DNA from: Actinomycetota bacterium
GTDB lineage: Bacteria > Margulisbacteria > Marinamargulisbacteria > SXXA01
Direction of reading: 5' to 3'
Length of the DNA stretch: 5,973 nt
NCBI GenBank assembly: GCA_005791325.1
Contig: SXXA01000113.1
Span: 1-5,973, forward strand
Shown: positions 1 through 5,573 of the stretch, piece after piece
Layout: every line of letters begins with the position of its first letter
Numbering within the stretch: position 1 is the first letter of the stretch
The notes under the pieces: generated by a model
Seen by the model: only the letters and a program-made list of their open reading frames with translations
Told to the model about the DNA's origin: nothing
Databases searched by the model: none
Position numbers and translations under genes: made by a program

Positions 1-78
1 ACAGCCCCCCACCCCTGCGTACTGTACTATCATTCCCTAAAACACGATCCCGTACACTCCCACTCTACCCATTTACTA
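1..78 (-). other. Tail downstream of menE, no confident gene
   Basis: This stretch follows the menE stop codon in the direction of transcription. It opens with further in-frame stops: TGA (79-81), TAG (76-78) and TAA (73-75) stand in a row on the minus strand. A short frame from an ATG at 70-72 closes after 11 codons. Another ATG at 31-33 stays open for 11 codons to the window edge, but its only purine-rich leader (AGGGA) touches the start codon, so it is weak support for a next gene. I see no hairpin followed by a T run, so no intrinsic terminator is evident and the operon may continue to the left. Confidence 0.4.
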
Positions 79-1431
79 TCATGATGATATACCAACATCG
101 AGATTGGAATTTCTAGCATCTTTTTTGAGCTGAATCACCCACTCTCGCAAAGCAATCCGAGCCTGTTTATCCCCCCCATCAATATGATGATTCCAAGGCA
201 CTACCATCGGCCGCATAATTGAATTCAACCCATTCATCACCAAATTAAACCCTGGTTGTTGGGGATTTTTCACCATCATAACGGGACGCTGGCCATAGTC
301 TTCATCCGGGATCCCCGTTACCAAACACGCCTCACACACCGTTTTAAATTGGCTTTCAATATCATCCAGCAGTAGTTTTTCCCCGCCCGAATTAATCCAA
401 TCGGTATGACGAAAAATAGCCGCCCCATCATGGGTGTGGTGCAAGGTATCTTGGGTAACAAACCAACCATCCACCGTTAAAGGCAAGTGTAATAATCCCT
501 CAACCCAATACCCCCAAAATAAGGTATCACCTCGAACTTGAATATCACCCGATTCCATTACCCTCACCTCCCGATGTGGCAATGGTTCTAAGCCTGTCTT
601 GGTGACAATCGCAATGGTTGACCCCATCTCAGTGCACCCATATGACTGGTGGATGGGCCAACTGTCACGCTGGGATACGAGCAACGGTTCCAATCGTGCC
701 CCACCCACCAATATTGACTGCATCATAGGTAATGACACTGTGGGTGATACGCGATGTAGCTGAGTTGGCACCAGTGACACATGGCTAATATTGTCTTGCA
801 ATTGATCGGTCAAGGTTGTTGTTTTGGAATGAATCACCATGGTTGCACCGGCCAAAAAGGTGCGCATCATAACGCCAACCCCAGCCACATGGTACAAAGG
901 CAAACATAATAATATTCGGCTTTCCGGCCCCATTGAAAAGCGATGCACCACACCCAATGCACTGTAATACAAATTGGAATACCCCAACATTGCCAATCGG
1001 CTAGTAGCCGTTGTACCCGATGTTGCCAATAATAATGCCGCTTGATCCAAAGCATGATCTGCATGGCTTGATACTTGGTTGGATAATAATTTGGGATCCA
1101 TTACTGGAATCGACAATTCGGGGGGAATAATGCCATCGGTTACCAAAACCGACGCCCCCGAACGGGATAATTGAGTAAATTGTTCCTGAAACGTTAATCG
1201 ATCTGAAATGGGATACGCCACCAAGCCCAAGCGAAAACAAGCCATCATTACCGCCATGATATCCAATGGACGTAACAATCGAATGGCAACCACAGCCCCA
1301 GCAGGAAAACGACTTAATCCTGCCACCCATCGGGATACCAACTGGTGACAGTCAGCATAGGTTAAGTCATACTCCCCCGATACAGCCCAATGGGTTGGGT
1401 GGGTGCTTGCCATTTTTGCAATCGGACACAT
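79..1431 (-). CDS. menE: o-Succinylbenzoate-CoA ligase (MenE), divergent ATP loop
   Basis: MenE is a cytoplasmic AMP-forming acyl-CoA synthetase that joins CoA to o-succinylbenzoate, the step before MenB in menaquinone synthesis. From the ATG at 1431 it has 450 residues, close to the E. coli length of about 450. Numbered from the upstream TTG (subtract 4 for the ATG), visible ANL-family marks are LPLYHVAG (181-188), SLVPTQL (223-229), SYGCTEMGST (267-276), DGWFVTQD (325-332), a SGGEKL hinge (352-357) and a C-terminal GGDKQAR (423-429) carrying the likely adenylation lysine. The family's usual P-loop TSGTTGxPK reads TSGTTATSR here (141-149), and the usual TGD is TQD. The start is uncertain. 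The TTG at 1443 overlaps the menB stop as TTGA and has a weak GGA upstream, while the ATG at 1431 lies 8 nt past that stop without a clear ribosome site. Either way translation is probably coupled to menB. MenE identity rests on the motifs and on adjacency to menB. Confidence 0.9.
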   Translation of the reverse strand: MCPIAKMASTHPTHWAVSGEYDLTYADCHQLVSRWVAGLSRFPAGAVVAIRLLRPLDIMAVMMACFRLGLVAYPISDRLTFQEQFTQLSRSGASVLVTDGIIPPELSIPVMDPKLLSNQVSSHADHALDQAALLLATSGTTATSRLAMLGYSNLYYSALGVVHRFSMGPESRILLCLPLYHVAGVGVMMRTFLAGATMVIHSKTTTLTDQLQDNISHVSLVPTQLHRVSPTVSLPMMQSILVGGARLEPLLVSQRDSWPIHQSYGCTEMGSTIAIVTKTGLEPLPHREVRVMESGDIQVRGDTLFWGYWVEGLLHLPLTVDGWFVTQDTLHHTHDGAAIFRHTDWINSGGEKLLLDDIESQFKTVCEACLVTGIPDEDYGQRPVMMVKNPQQPGFNLVMNGLNSIMRPMVVPWNHHIDGGDKQARIALREWVIQLKKDARNSNLDVGISS

Positions 1432-1439
1432 TAAAATGG

Positions 1440-2258
1440 TCAAGATTGGCGTCCAAACTTCGAAAAATCGGGTTGCCTTTTTTGCAAAAAAGCATCCCGC
1501 CCTTCTTGGGCCTCCGCAGACATGTAATACAACATGGTGGCATTGCCCGCCAACTCTTGCAATCCAACTTGGCCATCACAATCAGCATTTAAGGCTGCCT
1601 TCAAACAACGAATGGCCACCGGAGAATGGGCTAGCATTTCCTGCGCCCATTGAATGGTTTCGGCCTCTAATCTTTCGAGGGGTACCACGGCATTAATTAA
1701 CCCCATCTCAAGGGCTTGTTGGGCAGTATATTGCCGACACAAAAACCAAATTTCACGCGCCTTTTTTTGCCCAACGATTCTGGCCATATAGGAAGCCCCA
1801 AATCCACCATCAAATGAGCCAACTTTGGGCCCTGTTTGCCCAAATACCGCATTGGCAGCTGCGATACTGATATCACACATCATTTGCAAAATTTGCCCCC
1901 CCCCAATGGCGTACCCTGCCACCATGGCAATCACGGGCTTGGGACATGAGCGTATTTGCCGTTGCAAATCCAAAACATTGAGGTGGTGATTCCCTTGTGC
2001 ATCCTGATACCCCGATTCCCCCCTAATGCGTTGATCTCCCCCCGAACAAAATGCTTCCCCACCTTCACCAGTTAAAATCACAACCCCCACATTCTCATTA
2101 AAGCGTGCCCAATCAAAGGCCCTCTGTAGCGACATAATGGTCTCGGGTCGAAAGGCGTTTCGAACTTGGGGGCGATTAATTGAAATTTTAGCCATACCAT
2201 CCCATTCAGACACCAAAATATCGGGTGTGTTTAAGTCAACAACAGTCCATTTTGCCAT
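1440..2258 (-). CDS. menB: 1,4-Dihydroxy-2-naphthoyl-CoA synthase (MenB), type I
   Basis: MenB is a crotonase-fold enzyme that cyclises o-succinylbenzoyl-CoA to 1,4-dihydroxy-2-naphthoyl-CoA. All 272 residues match the family from end to end. The crotonase loop CSGGD is at 71-75, GYAIGGGQ at 115-122, QTGPKVGSFDGG at 141-152, KKAREIWFLCRQY at 165-177, and the tail QKRQPDFSKF at 259-268. With a constant offset of 13 from E. coli numbering, the expected catalytic residues Tyr84, Asp150 and Tyr245 are all present. Gly143 in QTGP marks the bicarbonate-dependent type I form; type II enzymes carry Asp there. The ATG at 2258 has a strong GGAGG 5 nt upstream (2264-2268). It sits 54 bp after the uridylyltransferase and is followed directly by menE. 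The three glycine codons 119-121 are all GGG, giving a nine-G run in the active-site region. Identity is secure. Confidence 0.97.
   Translation of the reverse strand: MAKWTVVDLNTPDILVSEWDGMAKISINRPQVRNAFRPETIMSLQRAFDWARFNENVGVVILTGEGGEAFCSGGDQRIRGESGYQDAQGNHHLNVLDLQRQIRSCPKPVIAMVAGYAIGGGQILQMMCDISIAAANAVFGQTGPKVGSFDGGFGASYMARIVGQKKAREIWFLCRQYTAQQALEMGLINAVVPLERLEAETIQWAQEMLAHSPVAIRCLKAALNADCDGQVGLQELAGNATMLYYMSAEAQEGRDAFLQKRQPDFSKFGRQS
1896..1904 (-). repeat. Nine-G homopolymer inside menB
   Basis: On the coding strand this is an uninterrupted run of nine G, reading GGG GGG GGG for Gly119-Gly121 of MenB, in the AIGGGQ segment that helps form the oxyanion hole. It is the longest homopolymer I see in the window. 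Such runs are prone to slippage during replication and to sequencing miscalls, but the frame here is intact. Confidence 0.9.
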
Positions 2259-2263
2259 GTTAT

Positions 2264-2268
2264 CCTCC
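2264..2268 (-). promoter_or_regulatory. Ribosome binding site of menB
   Basis: The minus strand reads ACGGAGG, then ATAAC, then the menB ATG. This gives a strong Shine-Dalgarno core GGAGG at 5 nt spacing, fixes the menB start at 2258, and suggests menB can be initiated independently of the upstream gene. Confidence 0.8.
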
Positions 2269-2279
2269 GTTTATTTAAT

Positions 2280-2294
2280 TGGGTGATTCACCCA
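2280..2294. promoter_or_regulatory. 15-bp palindrome upstream of menB (possible operator or leader hairpin)
   Basis: The plus strand reads TGGGTGATTCACCCA, seven-base arms that match perfectly around a single central base. It lies in the 54-bp gap between the uridylyltransferase stop and the menB ribosome site. On the minus strand it falls between a TTGAAT (2297-2302) and a TTAAAT (2273-2278) spaced by 18 bp, the place where a repressor site often sits. However, a start site set by that pair would fall on the ribosome site itself, so the promoter reading is weak. In RNA it could form a 6-bp stem with a three-base loop. No T run follows on the minus strand, so it is not a standard terminator. 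Confidence 0.4.
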
Positions 2295-2312
2295 GAATTC
2301 AAGCTATCTCCA

Positions 2313-3773
2313 CTAAGAAGATGAATCAGGTACCAACACATGCCAACCCGAATCATCGGCCTGCTTGGTTACATTGGCCAATTCCACCTCCCCACAGGCC
2401 ACTGGCTCAGATAAGGCGTGGGTCAAGGTTACATCCCCCCGAATGTAACACGGTTTTTGAAACACCACTGGACCATTTAAAGTCAGTGTGGCGTTAGCGT
2501 CAAACTGCAATCCATGTGGTATTAAGTGCGACAAGGCATTGACTTCTTGATAGTGACTGGATAAAGAAATGGACGGCAGTGTGCTCCATTCAATGGACCC
2601 ATCCCCATTCTTTTGAACACAATTGGACCGTAACACAATTAAATCTCGGGTGGTTTTAACCGGAAAAAACCGAGATCGCGGTACCACCACAACTTGAGAC
2701 CGCGCCAATTGTTCAACCGCTGCCCCCATCGCAGTTTCAAGTTGTACCACCGGAACCCCTTCCACAACCTTAGGGTTAACAATCAGGGGTAATGTCATGG
2801 GTGCCTTTTCAAGAATCGTCAATAAGGATGGTAAATGAATCCAAATGGAATTGGTATTAAATAAGGGATATTGCGAGATTTGATCGAACAACTCCCAATC
2901 ATCCGGCGATACTTGAGACCGTTCCAATAAACAAGGTCTACCATTCCGCATGGCCAAACTACCCCCCTTTTGATCGGAGGCTAATTTGGGGGTGGCTTCC
3001 AACATAAATGATACATCTTCCGCAATCAAATAGCCCAATAATCGCAAATCAATGGTGGCGGCTAAATTGTCACTGTTGGCCACAAACGCAACGGTAATAC
3101 CCTGATCCACCAATGTTTTAAGTAAACCCGATGCGTATAAGCTATGGAATAAATCACCGTGTCCGGGTGGATTCCACTCTAAATCGGAATGACTGGCTAT
3201 TAGGGGCATGCCCGATCGCGCGTCCAACCGTGGCACTTGATGTTGCAACAAAAAATGGGTGTGGGGGTCAGACACCGCTGCCATTGTGTCCGCCATGGTG
3301 TGGTAGCTATTTAACAATACCAATGGGATGGGCACGTTACCTCGAGATCGCCATTGATTCACATTGGCTAAAATCATGTCAATAAATCGATGATGGGGGT
3401 CAATATGAATTAATGATTTAGGGCCATCACATCCCATGGTGGTGCCCAGCCCACCATTTAATTTAATACAGGCCAGTTTGGATAGGGATTGCAAGCCAAT
3501 GGTATCGTAGTGAGACGATAATTCATCCAATTTTGGGCAATCCACCAAGGGTTGAAGTCCAGACAATGGAATAACCCCTTGATCGCCAGAAAAATACCGG
3601 CACAAGGCCACTACCATATCTCGCATTCCCAGCTCAGACAAATGAAGCGGAGCCGATTTTTTTAGATGCGCCATAATGCGATGGTGATGGGTGGGGTTAA
3701 CCGCAGCCAACCATGTTTGTAATTCCATCAAAATGGCAGGGGAATTAAAAAAACCCAATATATCTGCCTTCAT
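2313..3773 (-). CDS. UTP-glucose-1-phosphate uridylyltransferase, eukaryotic-type (PF01704)
   Basis: This enzyme makes UDP-glucose and pyrophosphate from UTP and glucose-1-phosphate in the cytoplasm. The 486 residues match the UDPGP family common in eukaryotes, and are unlike the short bacterial GalU. Seen in order are the nucleotide loop KLNGGLGTTMG with GPKS (104-120), NPPGHGDLF in the sugar-binding region (201-209), ANSDNLAATID (232-242), FNTNSIW (305-311), EGVPVVQLETAMGAA (338-352) and VPRSRFFPVKTTRDL (364-378). The C-terminal part (about 400-465) looks like the usual beta-helix end of the family. The ATG at 3773 has GGAG 6 nt upstream (3780-3783), which supports the start. It lies between the glycosyltransferase and menB. 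The likely role is UDP-glucose for lipid, polysaccharide or envelope glycosylation. A relative acting on a different sugar, such as UDP-N-acetylhexosamine pyrophosphorylase, is less likely given the motif match. Confidence 0.9.
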   Translation of the reverse strand: MKADILGFFNSPAILMELQTWLAAVNPTHHHRIMAHLKKSAPLHLSELGMRDMVVALCRYFSGDQGVIPLSGLQPLVDCPKLDELSSHYDTIGLQSLSKLACIKLNGGLGTTMGCDGPKSLIHIDPHHRFIDMILANVNQWRSRGNVPIPLVLLNSYHTMADTMAAVSDPHTHFLLQHQVPRLDARSGMPLIASHSDLEWNPPGHGDLFHSLYASGLLKTLVDQGITVAFVANSDNLAATIDLRLLGYLIAEDVSFMLEATPKLASDQKGGSLAMRNGRPCLLERSQVSPDDWELFDQISQYPLFNTNSIWIHLPSLLTILEKAPMTLPLIVNPKVVEGVPVVQLETAMGAAVEQLARSQVVVVPRSRFFPVKTTRDLIVLRSNCVQKNGDGSIEWSTLPSISLSSHYQEVNALSHLIPHGLQFDANATLTLNGPVVFQKPCYIRGDVTLTHALSEPVACGEVELANVTKQADDSGWHVLVPDSSS

Positions 3774-3779
3774 AAAGCA

Positions 3780-3783
3780 CTCC
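3780..3783 (-). promoter_or_regulatory. Ribosome binding site of the uridylyltransferase gene
   Basis: The minus strand reads GCGGAG, then TGCTTT, then the ATG at 3773. The GGAG core with 6 nt spacing supports this start and lies just after the TAA of the coding-like frame that follows the glycosyltransferase. Confidence 0.65.
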
Positions 3784-3791
3784 GCATGGTA

Positions 3792-3923
3792 TTACACCCC
3801 ATCCAATATAGACTTCCCGTTATCAGCGATGGTGGCATACACTGGATAGCCCCTCCCAACAATAGTTCCCACATCCCCACGGTTGGCATCACTATCCCCT
3901 TTCTCCTCGAAAGCGAATGGCAT
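3792..3923 (-). CDS. Coding-like frame past the glycosyltransferase stop (frameshifted C-terminus or 43-aa small gene)
   Basis: The 118 bp between the glycosyltransferase stop and the uridylyltransferase start are not free of coding signal. In the frame one base on, codons run open from an ATG at 3923 to a TAA at 3792-3794, 43 codons, including GTIVGRGYPVYATIADNGK. Of the 32 codons past the glycosyltransferase stop, about half begin with G and some four-fifths with a purine, as in the real genes here. The change of frame falls at a GGGG run (3896-3899). With one G fewer, the glycosyltransferase would read through its stop and gain about 33 residues, ending 18 nt before the next start with a ribosome site in that gap. 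As a separate gene it would overlap the glycosyltransferase by 32 nt with a poor ribosome site. I favour a frameshifted tail. I do not recognise the sequence. Confidence 0.4.
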   Translation of the reverse strand: MPFAFEEKGDSDANRGDVGTIVGRGYPVYATIADNGKSILDGV

Positions 3924-4749
3924 CCACCATGCGTTGAATACGTCGCTTCATTTTAACCCCCATCGGAAGGCCCGATTGTCGGGGATAGACCACCCCATTA
4001 TGGTCGGTATAATGGGTGGTATCCCGAATATCATAACAATACCCATACCCACCCAGCAGTGCCAAATTAATCCGATGCTCGGCCATTTTTTCGGGCTGAC
4101 CCTCCCCTTTAAAGACAGGGTGATTTTGATGAAAAAGATGAATCGAATCCGTGATTTCAATAACAGGGACACCCCGGCGAATGGCATCCCATACCAGCCA
4201 ATTGTCATACTTAGCACCCGGCCACCCAATTGAAAATGGGGGCATGTGATCGTAAAAACCCTTTGGAAACACAAACAAATCCATACCAGCCGTGCTGTAT
4301 AACACTCGATTGCAACCCACATCTTCAATCAACTTATCCATCCAATCCGATCGATCTTTGGACAATTGAGTCGGCAAATCGATATTCCATCGACGAGACA
4401 CCATCACCACTGGCAACGGCAGTTGGGAGATCACCTCCTCTACAACCGACAGTAAATGAGGGGGGACAATAATATCAGCATTGACATACGCCACCCATTG
4501 GGTGTCCGCGATTTGGGTGACATTGTAAAACATATCATTTAACAAGGGGGTTCCAAATTGATTGCGCACCACATGGGTCACTCGGGTAATCGAATTCGAT
4601 TCTCGACATAAATCATCAACCCCAACTTCATCACCAAACAATATAATGCGACTATTGGGAACCTGAGACCAACTCCACACGGAATTGGACTGAATACGAT
4701 CATACGGGTCAATATTGGCTTTGGGCAAACTAAAAAATGTGATACTCAT
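3892..4749 (-). CDS. Glycosyltransferase family 2-like protein
   Basis: The 285-residue product looks like a soluble GT-A fold glycosyltransferase. The N-terminus (MSITFFSLPK) is followed by a Rossmann-like first half. YVNADI (88-93) resembles the metal-binding DxD region, with Asn-Ala-Asp in that place. The second half has GMDLFVFPKG (155-164), KYDNWLVWDAIRRGVPVIEI (180-199) and HLFHQNHP (204-211). The combination of a GMD motif, DNWL and HQNH recalls a GT2-like group in which the histidine follows a variable loop; donor and acceptor cannot be told. No membrane segment or signal peptide is seen. The ATG at 4749 overlaps the plsC stop as ATGA and has GGAG 8 nt upstream, so the two are translationally coupled. 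The lysine/arginine-rich end (about 266-283) could touch membrane. The stop at 3892-3894 may be premature, as the following sequence still looks coding in another frame. Confidence 0.75.
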   Translation of the reverse strand: MSITFFSLPKANIDPYDRIQSNSVWSWSQVPNSRIILFGDEVGVDDLCRESNSITRVTHVVRNQFGTPLLNDMFYNVTQIADTQWVAYVNADIIVPPHLLSVVEEVISQLPLPVVMVSRRWNIDLPTQLSKDRSDWMDKLIEDVGCNRVLYSTAGMDLFVFPKGFYDHMPPFSIGWPGAKYDNWLVWDAIRRGVPVIEITDSIHLFHQNHPVFKGEGQPEKMAEHRINLALLGGYGYCYDIRDTTHYTDHNGVVYPRQSGLPMGVKMKRRIQRMVDAIRFRGERG

Positions 4750-5510
4750 AACCGTGGCTCCATGGCTGTTTGAATCCGTAAAAAGGCCGTCTCTTTCAAC
4801 TCATTGGGTGACAATGTGGGAGGTAATGGAGGGGTCACCACCACATCAATTGAACCGTATCGAACCCAATGCGATGTTTTGCCAAAAATACGCCCAGATC
4901 CCTTAATAGCAACCGGTATCACCGTAGCTCCCGCTGCGTGGGCCAATTCAAAGGCCCCCGACTTAAATCGCCCCATCGTCTCCGTAGGTGAGCGGGTACC
5001 TTCGGGAAAAAAGACCACCACTTGCTGCCGTTCTGCCATCAAAGGTGCCAATGATATGAGTTGAGACATGGCCTCTTTTGGCTTGCTCCGATCAATAATT
5101 AAGTGATGTTGGGCCTTTAAATTCCATCCTAAAAAGGGGATGGCCAATAATTCACGTTTGGCAACAAATGCAATCTGGTGGGGAATTGCCGCCACCACAG
5201 CGATAATATCCAAATAACTTTGATGGTTGGCAACCACTATCAAGGGACCTTGTTCGGGAATATCCCCCTCCAGTTTAATACGAAGCTGAATTCCTGAAAC
5301 CTTCAGTGCCATGAGGGAAATCGATTTGGCCAGCGTATAACTAAGATGTCCCCATTTATCCCTCGGGTACACACAACACCCGACCAACCAAGACACAAAA
5401 TGAAGGGGAAACGCAATCATCCACGCCAAATAGAATCGAATTGTTGCCAATAAAATACTAATGATACCCATGAAATCGTTAGTCTGATATAAATGGGGCA
5501 ATCTGTCCAT
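4746..5510 (-). CDS. plsC: 1-Acyl-sn-glycerol-3-phosphate acyltransferase (PlsC family)
   Basis: PlsC acylates lysophosphatidic acid to phosphatidic acid at the inner face of the cytoplasmic membrane, a core step of phospholipid synthesis. The 254 residues show the four family blocks: NHQSYLD (95-101, with catalytic His96 and Asp101), FVAKRELLAIPFLGW (115-129), FFPEGTRS (167-174) and VIPVAIKGS (197-205). A hydrophobic N-terminal region (about 15-48) should anchor it in the membrane. I chose the ATG at 5510, which has GGAAGGGTGG about 8 nt upstream. A longer frame from a TTG at 5573 would run into the divergent mutase gene and add residues unlike the family, and an ATG at 5546 lacks a ribosome site. 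It is the first gene of the minus-strand operon and overlaps the glycosyltransferase by 4 nt. Another glycerolipid or ornithine-lipid acyltransferase of the same family is possible. Confidence 0.9.
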   Translation of the reverse strand: MDRLPHLYQTNDFMGIISILLATIRFYLAWMIAFPLHFVSWLVGCCVYPRDKWGHLSYTLAKSISLMALKVSGIQLRIKLEGDIPEQGPLIVVANHQSYLDIIAVVAAIPHQIAFVAKRELLAIPFLGWNLKAQHHLIIDRSKPKEAMSQLISLAPLMAERQQVVVFFPEGTRSPTETMGRFKSGAFELAHAAGATVIPVAIKGSGRIFGKTSHWVRYGSIDVVVTPPLPPTLSPNELKETAFLRIQTAMEPRL

Positions 5511-5515
5511 ATCCA

Positions 5516-5538
5516 AGACCACCCTTCCAACGTGGTCT
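5516..5538. promoter_or_regulatory. Inverted repeat in the divergent control region (possible operator)
   Basis: AGACCAC (5516-5522) and GTGGTCT (5532-5538) form a perfect 7-bp inverted repeat separated by 9 bases. It lies in the 54-bp gap between the divergent plsC and mutase starts, around the expected start of minus-strand transcription. The location suits an operator acting on both directions. In plsC mRNA it could also fold as a hairpin, with the purine-rich GGAAGG in its loop, which might affect translation. No regulator gene is present in the window to pair with it. Confidence 0.4.
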
Positions 5539-5544
5539 GAGCAC

Positions 5545-5573
5545 ATTACATTTACGGAGGTATTATGACACAA
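5545..5573 (-). promoter_or_regulatory. Candidate promoter of the plsC-menE operon
   Basis: On the minus strand TTGTGT (5568-5573) and TGTAAT (5545-5550) are spaced by 17 bp and resemble a sigma-70 type promoter, with a good -10 (5 of 6) but a weak -35 (3 of 6). Transcription would begin near 5538, leaving a leader of about 28 nt that carries the plsC ribosome site. It overlaps the start of the divergent mutase gene and its ribosome site. A plus-strand promoter is less clear: TATAAA at 5488-5493 is a possible -10 but lacks a good -35. Confidence 0.4.
5556..5560 (+). promoter_or_regulatory. Ribosome binding site of the mutase gene
   Basis: GGAGG, within ACGGAGG, stands 4 nt before the ATG at 5565. 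It fixes the start of the divergent gene and closely resembles the site in front of menB (ACGGAGG with a 5-nt spacer), showing a canonical anti-Shine-Dalgarno in this organism. Confidence 0.8.

Noticed and set aside
1..33. Possible start of another minus-strand gene at 31-33
   Set aside because: Only 11 codons are visible and the purine-rich leader touches the start codon, so it cannot be told from chance.
19..55. Repeated GTAC tetramers (19-22, 24-27, 52-55)
   Set aside because: Too short and irregular to support a binding site or repeat array.
131..140. Ten-base match (GGGTGATTCA) between the menE 3' region and the palindrome upstream of menB
   Set aside because: In menE it encodes part of the REWVIQL segment and is not palindromic there; one ten-base match is likely chance.
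2279..2497. Plus-strand open frame across the end of the uridylyltransferase gene
   Set aside because: It lies antisense to a well-supported gene, has proline/histidine-rich shadow composition and no ribosome site. Other antisense frames at 1266-1696, 3131-3385, 3883-4472 and 4715-5064 were rejected for the same reason.
3770..3889. A 39-codon frame on the minus strand that starts just after the glycosyltransferase stop and overlaps the uridylyltransferase start as ATGA
   Set aside because: The placement is neat and AAGGGG lies upstream, but its codons lack the G-first pattern of real genes here and its product is an odd mix rich in Met, Trp and Cys. The overlapping frame ending at 3792 is much more gene-like, so both cannot be real over the same bases.
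5511..5573. N-terminal extension of PlsC from a TTG at 5573
   Set aside because: It would overlap the divergent mutase gene, begins inside that gene's first codons, has no ribosome site, and adds residues not expected before the membrane anchor. The ATG at 5510 is better.
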